Notes: generated from the letters alone by a model not told the origin. A DNA stretch of 64,000 nt from Lysinibacillus fusiformis (GCA_030027265.1 JASENG010000008.1:1-64000); one strand, 5' to 3'; shown: positions 39,740 to 48,919, counted from the stretch's first letter. Translations and numbers: made by a program.

Positions 39740-40528
39740 ATGAACAATTATACCAATGATAATACTGCAAGACGTTATAAGGCTCATGTAAGTATAGTTG
39801 GGACAACACAACTACACTTGCGAAATCCCTTTATTATTGCTTGGTGGTCAGCTGCGTTCCCTGGTTTTGGTCATCTCCTTTTATCTAAATATCTAAGGGG
39901 ATACTCCCTCTTTATGTGGGAGATTCTCGTGAATAACATGGCCCATTTAAATCACGCCATCATGTACTCTTTTACGGGTGACATAGAAATGGCGAAAGAA
40001 ACTCTTGAGCACAGATGGCTTCTTTTGTATCTGCCCGTCTATATTTTTGGCATCTGGGATAGTTACCGAAGTGCTGTGGATATGAATAAAGTATTTATAT
40101 TGGCTGAACGTGAAAAGGCCGATTTTAATTCTTACGTCCTTGGGGCTGTTGAAATAAATTATTTAGATAAAAGAAGTCCTAATATGGCGATATTATGGTC
40201 TCTTTTTACGCCAGGATTAGGTCAATTGTATCTGCATCGAGTAGTTACCGCTATTTTCATGATGGCTTTTATGATTATTTTTGTATACTTTTCTAATATT
40301 CTAGTTGCTGTACATTACCTTTTTTTAGGGGAAGTTGGACAAGCAACCGAAGCTCTAAACCCTCAGTGGTTTTTATTTATTCCTTCGCTCATCGGTTTTG
40401 GTGTGTATGATGCATACATAAATACAGTAGAAAATAATAAACTGTTTGAAAGTGCTCAACGACAATTTCTGCAGCATAACTATCAACAATATCGTATTAA
40501 AATTTCAGCATTTGATGAGGTGAAATAA
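39740..40528 (+). CDS. Multi-pass membrane protein with duplicated PGxGH/Q motif
   Basis: A 262-residue protein not recognised with certainty. It appears to be an internal duplication: SAAFPGFGHLLLSKYLRGYSLF (about 34-55, quoted parts AAFPGFGHLLL and SKYLRGYSLF) and SLFTPGLGQLYLHR (about 153-166), each followed by membrane segments, a W(L/F)L(L/F)(Y/I)xP block and a WDSYRS or YDAYIN end. The motif resembles small PGxGQ/TM2-like membrane modules. ATG 39740 is preferred over GTG 39737 by spacing to AAGGGG. It ends 1 nt before the next gene start, implying a two-gene operon. Confidence 0.6.
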   Translation: MNNYTNDNTARRYKAHVSIVGTTQLHLRNPFIIAWWSAAFPGFGHLLLSKYLRGYSLFMWEILVNNMAHLNHAIMYSFTGDIEMAKETLEHRWLLLYLPVYIFGIWDSYRSAVDMNKVFILAEREKADFNSYVLGAVEINYLDKRSPNMAILWSLFTPGLGQLYLHRVVTAIFMMAFMIIFVYFSNILVAVHYLFLGEVGQATEALNPQWFLFIPSLIGFGVYDAYINTVENNKLFESAQRQFLQHNYQQYRIKISAFDEVK

Positions 40529-40529
40529 A

Positions 40530-40991
40530 TTGCAAATTTTTTCTACCTTTGAGCATACAACGTACCTCGAGTTAGCGATTACTGCTATTGAGACAGCAGG
40601 GATAAAAAAGGACAAAATTCTCGCTGTACCACTAATGAACCGATTAGAAGAAAGAAAATTATTTGATACACTTCATCAAGCTGATGGCGTTAGTTTGTTT
40701 GATAAGGGAGCCGCAATCGGAACTGCGTTTTCGGTCATAGGGGCCAGTATTGGTTTTGTATTAGAATGGGGTCCGATCTTTTGGGGGATTATAGGTGGAA
40801 CTGTGGGTTTTATAATTGGATTTATGATTGATTATGTCATTTATAAAGTCATCCATAAAAGAAAAAGACTGTTAAAGGGGAAACATTCAGAAGTAGTTCT
40901 AGTTATTGAGTGTCCTAATGAACTAGCAGAAAGAGTGGAACGATTGCTCTGGGATCACTTTGCTTTAGGGGTAGCAAAGTTAGAAGATTAA
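40530..40991 (+). CDS. Membrane protein with glycine-rich hydrophobic hairpin
   Basis: A 153-residue protein, not recognised. Residues 1-55 look soluble and mixed alpha/beta. A central hydrophobic hairpin rich in Gly (GAAIGTAFSVIGASIGFVL and GIIGGTVGFIIGFMIDYVIY, about 60-105) resembles glycine-zipper membrane segments. A basic stretch HKRKRLLKGKH follows, then a short soluble end. The start is TTG at 40530 with a GAGGTG site 9 nt upstream. It abuts the preceding membrane-protein gene, so the two probably act together; role unknown. Confidence 0.6.
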   Translation: MQIFSTFEHTTYLELAITAIETAGIKKDKILAVPLMNRLEERKLFDTLHQADGVSLFDKGAAIGTAFSVIGASIGFVLEWGPIFWGIIGGTVGFIIGFMIDYVIYKVIHKRKRLLKGKHSEVVLVIECPNELAERVERLLWDHFALGVAKLED

Positions 40992-41055
40992 TTCGTATTT
41001 GTGTAATTAAACGAATCGGGGCAAATCCTATAACATAAACCCTCCAAAATTAATA

Positions 41056-41086
41056 AAGGTTGTCGAATATCAATTTTCCGACAACC
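41056..41086 (-). terminator. Terminator of the ABC-2 operon
   Basis: GGTTGTCG (41058-41065) pairs with CGACAACC (41079-41086). On the minus strand it is followed by TTTATTAATTTT, so it ends the minus-strand permease transcript. Confidence 0.75.
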
Positions 41087-41096
41087 CCCAAAAATA

Positions 41097-42035
41097 TTAA
41101 GCAGTTACATCACGCTTCATGAAAGCAATAAATGTTATTGCTAGAAAAACAATTGCATAGATAATGTTGATGATAATTGAGAATGTAAATGTTAAGTCTT
41201 CGATAATCGGACTATTTCCAGGCCCAAATTGTCCTATATCATTAGCAAACCAAATATATTTCGCAAAATTATATTGTGAAATAAACAGGGTAGCAGTTTG
41301 TCCCATTAATAAAATAAACAAGGATAAACTTACAGCTAAAGTGCTTGAGCTAAATAATGAGCCAATCATAAATGCGAAAATGATGGTCATTAATAAAGAG
41401 GCGAATGAAAAAGGTATATTTTCTAAATATGTATTTTCAACCTCTTGTGCGACAACTTGTCCATCTAAAATGGATAATGTGACTGCCTTTTCAGTACCGA
41501 ACAATAGTACATCAAGCAATGCGGAAAAAGCTAAGCTTACTGCGAGTAAAGCTAGACTAAATAAAATGGTTGTCGCCAATTTTGAAAGCAATATTTTCCA
41601 TCTGGCTACTGGACGTGTTAATAACATTTTAATCGTTCCAGAACTGAATTCAGAGGAAATAATGCCTGCTGCAACCACAATGGCAAAAATACTAATTAAC
41701 GCGACCGATATTGTGATCGATAATTCCATTTGTTCCGTAAATGTCACTGTATCGGGCGAGGGTAAATCATTGTCGATGCGATACTGTAATTTGGCTATTT
41801 CCTCGTTGTAATAAAGTTTATCTTCTTCAGCAATTCCCTCTTCTGAAAGCCATTCATTATACTGATTCAGCAACTTTTCATTTTCTTGCAAACGTACTTC
41901 TTTGGTACTTGAATCAACATCAAAATATTTACTTATTCCTGCAACAATCGAAACTAAGCCTAGTAAAATTATAAGCATAATCCAAGTGCTTTTTTGTGAC
42001 CAAATTTTAATCCATTCATTTTTAATGTATTGCAT
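41097..42035 (-). CDS. ABC-2 type transporter permease
   Basis: A 312-residue permease of the ABC-2 class. The order is an N-terminal membrane segment (about 17-38), a large extracytoplasmic loop with a charged helical stretch (about 45-100), then five or more membrane segments; the second is followed by the ABC-2 feature ISSEFSSGTIKMLLTRPV (about 125-142). The start is set at 42035 (MQYIKNEWIKIWSQ) because GGTGGAGGTG lies 7 nt upstream. This start is inside the 3' end of the ATPase gene, so the two are coupled. Substrate unknown; such pairs often give resistance to antimicrobial peptides. Confidence 0.82.
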   Translation of the reverse strand: MQYIKNEWIKIWSQKSTWIMLIILLGLVSIVAGISKYFDVDSSTKEVRLQENEKLLNQYNEWLSEEGIAEEDKLYYNEEIAKLQYRIDNDLPSPDTVTFTEQMELSITISVALISIFAIVVAAGIISSEFSSGTIKMLLTRPVARWKILLSKLATTILFSLALLAVSLAFSALLDVLLFGTEKAVTLSILDGQVVAQEVENTYLENIPFSFASLLMTIIFAFMIGSLFSSSTLAVSLSLFILLMGQTATLFISQYNFAKYIWFANDIGQFGPGNSPIIEDLTFTFSIIINIIYAIVFLAITFIAFMKRDVTA

Positions 42036-42927
42036 TGATTGCACCTCCACCTGTCATTTCAATAAATTGATCTTCCAGCCGTTTTTGGATAGGGTGGATG
42101 GTATATAAATCAATACCTGCCTCCATTAAGCTGCGAACGTACTCTGGCACATTTTCCCTCGTCAAATCAACGACGAAACCACTGCTTTCTTTTTTTACAC
42201 GCCCTGCGTATAATTCTTCTAATTTTTCAGGCTGACCAACTTCTATATAATATTGAGAAGCGATTTCCTGCTTTAGCTCTCGTATATCAATCAATTCACC
42301 GTTTTGAATAATAGCGATACGCTCAACCATTAACTCGATTTCAGATAACATATGGCTCGAAACTAAAATTGCTACGTTATCTTCCATAGCTATTTTATGC
42401 AGATACATACGGAACTCCCGAATCCCCGCAGGATCAAGACCATTTGTTGGCTCGTCTAAAATTAAAAACTTAGGACGATGCAGCAGTGCTTGCGCTAAGC
42501 CGAGTCGCTGACGCATGCCCAGTGAATAAGTTTTTACCTTTTCATGAATACGATTTTGTAGGCCAACTTGAGCAACAACTTCATCGATTCGTTCCTTTGT
42601 CACACCTTTATGCATACGTGCAAAGTGCTGCAGGTTTTTATAGCCCGACATATATTTGTACATCTCCGGATTTTCAACAATCACACCAACGTTACTAATG
42701 GCTTGTTCAAAGTTATTCACAATTGAATGACCATTAATAATAATTTCCCCTTCAGAGGGATGCATAAGACCGGTCATCATACGAATCGTTGTTGTTTTAC
42801 CTGCACCATTGGGTCCTAAAAATCCTGTGATTTGACCGGGCAAAAATGTTAGGTTTAAATTTTTGATAATTTGTTTGCCTTTGATTGTTTTACTTAAATT
42901 TTTTATTTCTACAATTGGTTGTGTCAA
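42022..42927 (-). CDS. ABC transporter ATP-binding protein (BcrA type)
   Basis: A 301-residue ATPase. Walker A is GPNGAGKTTT (about 38-47), the signature is YSLGMRQRLGLAQAL (about 136-150), Walker B is FLILDEPTNGLDP (about 157-169) and the switch His is in SSHMLSE. The C-terminal about 80 residues form the extension typical of BcrA-like exporters. It precedes and overlaps the permease gene on the minus strand, forming a two-component exporter. No regulator is adjacent. The 417-bp gap to the right (42928-43344) holds its promoter region; no clear element was identified there. Confidence 0.88.
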   Translation of the reverse strand: MTQPIVEIKNLSKTIKGKQIIKNLNLTFLPGQITGFLGPNGAGKTTTIRMMTGLMHPSEGEIIINGHSIVNNFEQAISNVGVIVENPEMYKYMSGYKNLQHFARMHKGVTKERIDEVVAQVGLQNRIHEKVKTYSLGMRQRLGLAQALLHRPKFLILDEPTNGLDPAGIREFRMYLHKIAMEDNVAILVSSHMLSEIELMVERIAIIQNGELIDIRELKQEIASQYYIEVGQPEKLEELYAGRVKKESSGFVVDLTRENVPEYVRSLMEAGIDLYTIHPIQKRLEDQFIEMTGGGAINAIH

Positions 42928-43344
42928 TCATTTCACCTGCTCCTCATTGTGATTCATTTACTGGTTTATTATGGCTTATCCAATAACAAATAATAACATA
43001 AATTGGTAAGTAATATTTGTAATTCCTATTTTTTTACAAAATAGTGAAGAATATTAGAAGTTAATATCCCCGAATAGTATGCAATTTCACATTTTATAAA
43101 TTATTGGCAAGGTTCGAATCTCGATTATGTAAATGGAGTTTGATATAATTATTCAAGCTAATAACAAGATAAGATACTAATACTTATACATGCCTGTTTG
43201 TAATATAATTCTTTAAAGATAACTGGTGGTATGGACTCAGTTGAAGAGGAAAAGCAGCAGTATTCAGCATAGAATATAAACCCATTTTTAATTTTGGATG
43301 AGCATTTGACGTTGCATAGATAATGAGAGGATTTGAGTTTTAAC

Positions 43345-44325
43345 ATGAAAGAGAATTTTTGGCGGGATTTGCCACGGCCATTTTTTGTGCTTGCACCAAT
43401 GGAAGATGTGACGGATGTAGTTTTTCGTCATGTGGTGAGTAAAGCAGCTAGACCCGATGTATTTTTTACGGAGTTTACCAACTCGGACAGCTACTGTCAT
43501 CCAGATGGACATAAAAGTGTGCGAGGCCGTTTGCTTTTTACAGAAGATGAACAGCCAATGGTTGCCCATATCTGGGGGGATAAGCCTGAATATTTTCGTC
43601 AGATGAGTATTGGTATGGCGGAACTCGGATTTAAAGGCGTCGATATTAATATGGGCTGCCCTGTACCGAATGTGGCTTCGAGAGGAAAAGGCAGCGGCCT
43701 TATATTGCGTCCGGAAGTTGCCGCAGAACTTATTCAAGCAGCAAAAGCTGGCGGACTGCCTGTAAGTGTAAAGACACGACTTGGTTTTGCGGAAGTGGAC
43801 GAGTGGAAGGAATGGCTGTCTCATATATTAAAACAGGACATCGCAAATCTTTCGATACACCTTCGTACTAGAAAGGAAATGAGCCAAGTAGATGCCCATT
43901 GGGAGCTGATCCCAGAGATCAAGAAGCTTCGTGACGAAATAGCACCAGATACGCTTTTGACGATCAACGGAGATATTCCTGACCGTCAAAAGGGTCTAGA
44001 ACTTGCTGAAAAATACGGTATTGATGGTGTTATGATCGGGCGCGGAATTTTTAAAAATCCATTTGCCTTTGAAAAAGAACCAAAAGAGCATAGCAGTGCC
44101 GAGTATCTTGATCTTTTAAGATTGCAGCTCGATCTTCAAGATCAATACGCTGAAGAACTGCCGCGTTCAATCACGGGGCTTCATCGCTTTTTCAAAATTT
44201 ATGTCAAAGGCTTCCGCGGAGCTGGTGAATTAAGAAATCAATTGATGAGCACGAAGTCGACAGATGAAGTTCGTGCATTGCTTGACAACTTTGAAAAAGC
44301 GAATGGGACGGAAATGACGGAATAA
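43345..44325 (+). CDS. tRNA-dihydrouridine synthase (YfjN-like)
   Basis: A 326-residue flavoenzyme of the Dus family that reduces uridine in the tRNA D-loop. The opening [19 protein letters not shown] is the FMN-binding strand, and Cys105 in [10 protein letters not shown] is the catalytic acid. [19 protein letters not shown], and TINGDIP plus [14 protein letters not shown] complete the barrel; the C-terminal helical domain binds tRNA. It resembles the second Dus of B. subtilis (YfjN). ATG 43345 is preferred over TTG 43333, which is only 1-2 nt from GAGAGGA. A terminator follows. Confidence 0.9.
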   Translation: MKENFWRDLPRPFFVLAPMEDVTDVVFRHVVSKAARPDVFFTEFTNSDSYCHPDGHKSVRGRLLFTEDEQPMVAHIWGDKPEYFRQMSIGMAELGFKGVDINMGCPVPNVASRGKGSGLILRPEVAAELIQAAKAGGLPVSVKTRLGFAEVDEWKEWLSHILKQDIANLSIHLRTRKEMSQVDAHWELIPEIKKLRDEIAPDTLLTINGDIPDRQKGLELAEKYGIDGVMIGRGIFKNPFAFEKEPKEHSSAEYLDLLRLQLDLQDQYAEELPRSITGLHRFFKIYVKGFRGAGELRNQLMSTKSTDEVRALLDNFEKANGTEMTE

Positions 44326-44353
44326 TGTAACACTTAAAAGTGACAGATTAAAT

Positions 44354-44403
44354 TGACTGGCTTGAATGCGGTATAGAACCGTGTTTATGCCAGTCATTTT
44401 TTG
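44354..44403 (+). terminator. Terminator after dus gene
   Basis: TGACTGGC (44354-44361) pairs with GCCAGTCA (44389-44396), with an inner GCGGT/ACCGT stem, followed by TTTTTT. Confidence 0.88.
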
Positions 44404-44510
44404 TGATTGAGTAAGGAAAAGATGACATCACGAGTATTGGGAAAGGAAATCACAAGGTTTTACTTTATATGGTAATATTATTGTGAAGGAATTTTAGGAG
44501 TGGTGTGTTT

Positions 44511-44648
44511 ATGGAAAAATATTTATTAGGCATTGCAGGTTTAGTGATTCTGTTTCTTACCATTACATACGCTGTTCGTTATGGGATTGACTCTTCAAAT
44601 CAGATAAAGTCCTTAAAGGCGGAACTAAAAGCGATAAAAACAAATTAA
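44511..44648 (+). CDS. Small single-pass membrane protein, 45 aa
   Basis: A 45-residue frame starting ATG with AGGAGTG 10 nt upstream. It reads MEKYLLGIAGLVILFLTI at the N-terminus, one membrane segment (about 5-24), then a hydrophilic tail ending ELKAIKTN. A terminator hairpin with six T follows 40 nt after the stop, and a terminator precedes it, so it looks like an independent short transcript. No family recognised; function unknown. Confidence 0.6.
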   Translation: MEKYLLGIAGLVILFLTITYAVRYGIDSSNQIKSLKAELKAIKTN

Positions 44649-44686
44649 AGTGCTGGAAAAAGTTAAAGATTAATCATTTGCATAAA

Positions 44687-44726
44687 GGCAAAAATATATA
44701 TTTATCCAATATTTTTTGCTTTTTTC
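44687..44726 (+). terminator. Terminator after 45-aa gene
   Basis: GCAAAAATAT (44688-44697) pairs with ATATTTTTTGC (44709-44719) with one bulge, followed by six T. Confidence 0.7.
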
Positions 44727-44818
44727 AAGTTATGAAAAAATCGATATTGAAGTAGAATTTGAAACTATTGGAAATTTTATTCGTATAATACGTAACGAAT
44801 AATTTTGGAGGTGGTTAG

Positions 44819-45043
44819 ATCGCAGCGATAATAATCGTTTTTATTTTATTAATTCCTGTTTACGGGTTCTTAATTTGGAGTTATCTATGTCCTGAGGAAA
44901 GTTTTATGCTGGGAAAACGAGGAATGTTCAAAGAAGCGCCAGAACCATCTGAAGGAGCGATTCACTATACAAAGTTTGCTTCTTTAATCAGCCTGATTAT
45001 TATTACATTATTGATTGTATGTTCAATTATAGCTCAATTTTAG
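44819..45043 (+). CDS. Small two-pass membrane protein with probable ATC start, 74 aa
   Basis: An open frame bounded on the left by TAG (44816-44818) and ending TAG at 45043. It encodes AAIIIVFILLIPVYGFLIW, a polar loop with CPEESFMLGKRGMF and EAPEPSEGAIHY, and a second membrane segment near the C-terminus (SLIIITLLIVCSIIAQF). A perfect GGAGGTGG (44807-44814) sits 6 nt before ATC 44819; there is no ATG, GTG or TTG in frame until codon 28, inside the loop. The simplest reading is initiation at ATC. Alternatives are a sequencing error for ATG or a decayed start. It ends 44 nt before the next gene's start. Confidence 0.6.
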   Translation: MAAIIIVFILLIPVYGFLIWSYLCPEESFMLGKRGMFKEAPEPSEGAIHYTKFASLISLIIITLLIVCSIIAQF

Positions 45044-45087
45044 ATAGCGATTGCTTTTCCTTTAATCAATCAAAGTGGAGGTTCACT

Positions 45088-45954
45088 ATGAAAATGAAAA
45101 CAGGTGACGGGTTGGAATTATTCTATCATTTAACCGGAACAGGCATACCTTGTGTTTATTTGCATGGCGGCCCAGGTTATTGGAGTAAATCGTTTCAACA
45201 CTTTGCCAATGGTTTTTTAGAGAATTTTTTGCAGATGGTTTATTTGGATCAGAGAGGGTGCGGGCGTTCTGAACACAGCGCCACTCAAGATTATTCCTTA
45301 AAGAGACTAATCGATGATATTGAAGAATTAAGGAAGTTTTTAGGAATTGAAGAATGGTTTGTGATGGGGCATTCATTTGGCGGGATATTAGCAGTTAACT
45401 ACGCGCAACGATTCCCGCATAGAACGAAGGGGCTTATTTTATCGAATGCAACCCTTAATATGTTCAATTCTTTCCAACATCAAATGAGGGCAGGTTCTGC
45501 TATATTAGGGTTAGATGATGGAGATATATGTACTGAAGATTTAACATCTTTCATCAATACATATTATTCTATACTAATAAAATTATTGGAAAAGGATGGG
45601 TATTTTAAATTTCAGTATAAGAATCTTGACAATAAGCAAAACGTGGACCTCATCGATCAGGAAGGGTTAAATAGTGATCCTGGGTTCCAGCGATATGTAT
45701 TTTCTTCAAAGGAATATTTCCAGGATTTCACGACACTAACGGAAAACATTCTTAAGCCTGTGTTAGTGATTGCCGGAAAGGATGATCATGCTGTTGGTCC
45801 GAATCATCAGCAACTGTTCAGATTTCCAAACGCTGAACTAAAAATTTTAAATAGCGGCCACCATCCATACATCGAGAACCAGTCAGAATTTAAAGCTGCA
45901 GTTCTAGATTTTGTTCATCAGGTTGGTTTAAGGAAAGAAATTCAAAAAAGCTAA
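45088..45954 (+). CDS. Alpha/beta hydrolase, prolyl iminopeptidase-like
   Basis: A 288-residue alpha/beta hydrolase. YLHGGPGYWSKSF (about 24-36) and LDQRGCGRSE (about 53-62) are the marks of the prolyl iminopeptidase family (S33). The nucleophile is Ser96 in MGHSFGGILAV, the acid is in AGKDDHAVG (about 231) and the base in SGHHPYIEN (about 260). Start 45088 has GTGGAGG 9 nt upstream; the longer frame from 45019 runs back into the preceding gene and lacks a ribosome site. Its physiological peptide or ester substrate is unknown. Confidence 0.82.
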   Translation: MKMKTGDGLELFYHLTGTGIPCVYLHGGPGYWSKSFQHFANGFLENFLQMVYLDQRGCGRSEHSATQDYSLKRLIDDIEELRKFLGIEEWFVMGHSFGGILAVNYAQRFPHRTKGLILSNATLNMFNSFQHQMRAGSAILGLDDGDICTEDLTSFINTYYSILIKLLEKDGYFKFQYKNLDNKQNVDLIDQEGLNSDPGFQRYVFSSKEYFQDFTTLTENILKPVLVIAGKDDHAVGPNHQQLFRFPNAELKILNSGHHPYIENQSEFKAAVLDFVHQVGLRKEIQKS

Positions 45955-45976
45955 GTGGAAATCAAAATCCACTTAG
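45943..45976 (-). terminator. Terminator of the diguanylate cyclase gene
   Basis: CTAAGTGGA (45951-45959) pairs with TCCACTTAG (45968-45976). On the minus strand the stem is followed by CTTTTTTG, which lies inside the 3' end of the converging hydrolase gene. Confidence 0.78.
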
Positions 45977-47455
45977 CTAGCTACCGCTTATAAATTCGAA
46001 ACCATTTTTTCCATTTTTCTTAATGTTATACATCGCTTGATCAGCTCTATTAATGACAGATGCGATTGAGTCTGTTTCTTCAAAAGAACTAATTCCAATG
46101 CTCGAAGAAATAGCTATTTCATGAGAATCAATCAAATAATGCATCGATAAGGAATCCACAATTGCTGTCGCCATCTTTTCTACACTATTTTGATCTCGGT
46201 GGGATAATAACATGATAAATTCATCTCCAGCAAAGCGACATAAAAAATCGCCCTCCCCTATCTGTTCTTTTAGCCTTTGAGAAACTTGCTTCAGTAGTTT
46301 GTCTCCAGCATTATGGCCAAATGTATCATTTACTAATTTAAATCCATCTAAATCAATAAATAAAACATAGAAATGAGCTTGATTTTGGTCATTCATTTCA
46401 TTTTGAAATTTTTCAAATAAAAAATGGCGGTTGGGTAATTGTGTTAACTCATCATGATAGGCCAAAAATTTTAACTGATTGTTTGCAGCCTTTAACTGCA
46501 TATGTTTTTGCTGTATTTCTATATTCAAGGCTTCATTACTTTTAATCGTAATAAACAGCCGAACCATTAATAGAACAATCGAAATAAAAACACCGATTAA
46601 TAAGGGATCTTTTACATCATAAAAATTAAGGTATACTACAAAAAGAAAGATAATTACGATAGTGTAGGGAATAAATAATTGAAAGTATTTTTTGAAATAA
46701 CTTCTCTGATTTACTGTATTCTTGTCCAAATTGTGCAAACCCGAGAAACCTATTAGTATGACAGCTATACCCCACACCGGATCAATAAGATGCCCTAAAA
46801 GATATGTATTATTCACAATTTCGTAAAAGCTAATACTATTTGCGATAATTGTTATAAAAAAACCTAAAACAATCATAAGTATTGATTTAGAAAGTGAAGT
46901 GCAAAGCAGGATGATTATACAAGCAAATAATATTGTTAAATCAGCTATTGGATGTCCTAAATTAGTAATTAGAATACCCAAAGGATAAGCATCGCTAGTA
47001 GGCATTAATAAAGGACGTATAATCAATACCCAAGAAAAGGTTGCGGTAATTGCCGTAAAGATTAAAATATCAAATATGTAAGTAGTTATTAAAACGACTT
47101 TATGTATTTTAAAGTAATAAATTAATGCCCAAAGAAAAAATCCATAGACGATGAACAGTAACCAATCATATGGCCCTATCAGTGGGGCGATTCCATTTGC
47201 ATATTCATAGTAAGTCCAATAAGCATTTCCTATAGAATAGCCTATGCAACCCACAAGCAATAATAGTGTGAATTTTTTATTTGAATTATTTTGGCTAATG
47301 AATGAGTTAACAAGTATAGCAACAGTAATTAAGCTGGCAATCGTAAGGATGATGTTGCTAATAGTAGGCTGAATGGGATTTCCATCTAAAAAAAGAAACA
47401 AACCATAGTGAACAGAAATGTATAGAAACAAGAAATAAATTGGCTTGAATCCCAA
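45977..47455 (-). CDS. Membrane-bound GGDEF diguanylate cyclase
   Basis: A 492-residue protein with about nine or ten membrane segments (1-300), a short coiled linker (NIEIQQKHMQLKAANNQL, about 310-327) and a C-terminal GGDEF domain (about 330-488). The domain has LTQLPNRHFLFEKF, DLDGFKLVNDTFGHNAGD and the active loop RFAGDEF, an AGDEF variant. Where an inhibitory RxxD site would stand the sequence is GEGD, so product inhibition is probably absent. It likely makes c-di-GMP from 2 GTP in response to a membrane signal. The start is TTG, with AGGAGA 7 nt upstream. A c-di-GMP riboswitch occurs at the right end of the window. Confidence 0.85.
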   Translation of the reverse strand: MGFKPIYFLFLYISVHYGLFLFLDGNPIQPTISNIILTIASLITVAILVNSFISQNNSNKKFTLLLLVGCIGYSIGNAYWTYYEYANGIAPLIGPYDWLLFIVYGFFLWALIYYFKIHKVVLITTYIFDILIFTAITATFSWVLIIRPLLMPTSDAYPLGILITNLGHPIADLTILFACIIILLCTSLSKSILMIVLGFFITIIANSISFYEIVNNTYLLGHLIDPVWGIAVILIGFSGLHNLDKNTVNQRSYFKKYFQLFIPYTIVIIFLFVVYLNFYDVKDPLLIGVFISIVLLMVRLFITIKSNEALNIEIQQKHMQLKAANNQLKFLAYHDELTQLPNRHFLFEKFQNEMNDQNQAHFYVLFIDLDGFKLVNDTFGHNAGDKLLKQVSQRLKEQIGEGDFLCRFAGDEFIMLLSHRDQNSVEKMATAIVDSLSMHYLIDSHEIAISSSIGISSFEETDSIASVINRADQAMYNIKKNGKNGFEFISGS

Positions 47456-47746
47456 TGATCTATCTCCTTTTGTTGTTAATAAAAGATCGGCTTTCAGAGA
47501 TTTTCGTATAGTATAAATTACTTATTTTATATATTTTTCGATAATAATATTATACTAAACATAAGTCCAGGTTGTCTAAATGAAAAAGTGCCATTTTCTT
47601 AACAAAGAATGCATTTCCAAGGCTGGAATGCGTCCTTTTTATTTAATTAAGAATTAGATAAAGCCAGAAAATAAGAAAGCATAAAAATATAATTAAAAAC
47701 CATTCTAACCTATAAGCAGAAAAAACAAATTATAGGGAGAGAAACA

Positions 47747-48814
47747 ATGAGGAAAATTATACTGTTACGAACGGTACTTGTGTTTATGCTAGTGTTTGGA
47801 ATATCCCTGAGCGGAACAATGAGTACCAATGCCCAAGTGCAATCTGTTCCTAATGCTGGTGTTTTCATTAATGGAAAGGTTGTCAGCGGCATTAATCCGA
47901 TTATAGAAAATGGTGTGTACTACTTGCCATTTATAGATCTGGCTAAAATTTTAAATTATAACAGCATTAAGTTTGAAGAAAAAACGAAGACATATGAAAT
48001 AACGGACGGCTCTACCATTATACGAATAACAATGGGGGGAACAAAAGCGAAGAAAGGAAATGAATATATAAATATTGAGCCTCCGCGATGGATTAATGAA
48101 ACTCCTTATGTTTCACTTCATACTGGTGGCGCTATTTTTAACTCCTATATAACATTCAAGAAAGAAAATGGTTCAATACAAATCCAAAACCCTGCGCTCA
48201 AATATATCGTGCATACAGGAGATACATTGTACAACATTGCCCGTATTCACCATGTCAGTGTGGATGAATTGAAAAAAGCGAACAATCTTACGACGAATGT
48301 TATTCACGATGGGCAGGTACTAAATATACCGAATCCCGATGCGTCCACATCCAAAGGGGAAATGGAGCCAGCCAAAGAGCAAGAGCCGGTCAAAAACAAT
48401 AGCGGTGATACAGTAGCGCAGCAAATCGCAAATATCCTTGCAGATGCGAAGAAATATATCGGGGCTAAATATAAATATGGTGCAACTTTAGCAGAAGCAC
48501 CAAACTTATTTGACTGCTCATCCTATACGCAATATGTCTTTGGTAATTTTGGTGTTCAGCTTCCGCGCGTATCCAGAGATCAAGCAAGTAAAGGTGTATC
48601 GGTTGCAACGGCTAATCTAAAAGCTGGCGACTTAATGTTCTTCACCATGAATGATACGTACACGGATGGACGAGTTGCCCATGTCGGTATCTATATGGGT
48701 GATGGAAATATGATTCATGCCTCAACATCTAAAGGGGTAATGATCACAACGAATGTCTTGAGTAATCCTTATTGGGCAAAAAATTATCTATTCTCAAAAC
48801 GTGTGGTCCAATAG
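47747..48814 (+). CDS. Secreted NlpC/P60 hydrolase with LysM and Cu-amine-oxidase-like domain
   Basis: A 355-residue exported cell-wall enzyme. A signal peptide (about 1-30, ending in STNAQ) is followed by a copper-amine-oxidase-N-like domain (about 36-140), a LysM peptidoglycan-binding domain (YIVHTGDTLYNIARIHHVSV, about 154-173, to LNIP), a charged linker, and an NlpC/P60 domain (about 235-355) with Cys in FDCSSYTQYVF and His in RVAHVGIYMGDG. It should cut D-Glu-gamma-diaminopimelate or related stem-peptide bonds, like LytE and LytF. AGGGAGAG precedes the ATG. A terminator follows; it is monocistronic. Confidence 0.85.
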   Translation: MRKIILLRTVLVFMLVFGISLSGTMSTNAQVQSVPNAGVFINGKVVSGINPIIENGVYYLPFIDLAKILNYNSIKFEEKTKTYEITDGSTIIRITMGGTKAKKGNEYINIEPPRWINETPYVSLHTGGAIFNSYITFKKENGSIQIQNPALKYIVHTGDTLYNIARIHHVSVDELKKANNLTTNVIHDGQVLNIPNPDASTSKGEMEPAKEQEPVKNNSGDTVAQQIANILADAKKYIGAKYKYGATLAEAPNLFDCSSYTQYVFGNFGVQLPRVSRDQASKGVSVATANLKAGDLMFFTMNDTYTDGRVAHVGIYMGDGNMIHASTSKGVMITTNVLSNPYWAKNYLFSKRVVQ

Positions 48815-48850
48815 TGTCAGCCAATATGAGAGGTTGAATAAATAGCAAAA

Positions 48851-48884
48851 GCAGGGAAGAGAAAAAACTCTTTCCTGTTTTTTT
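48851..48884 (+). terminator. Terminator after NlpC/P60 gene
   Basis: CAGGGAAGAG (48852-48861) pairs with CTCTTTCCTG (48868-48877), one wobble, followed by seven T. Confidence 0.93.
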
Positions 48885-48919
48885 ATGCTTACAATGCGAA
48901 CAGCACGTAGAAATATACA

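Noticed and set aside
43109-43123. tRNA T-loop (GGTTCGAATC)
   Set aside because: The flanks cannot form the T stem and no acceptor, D or anticodon arms were found around it.
44811-44831. GTG start for the small membrane protein
   Set aside because: GTG at 44811 is in another frame and meets a stop after six codons, so it cannot start the 74-aa product.
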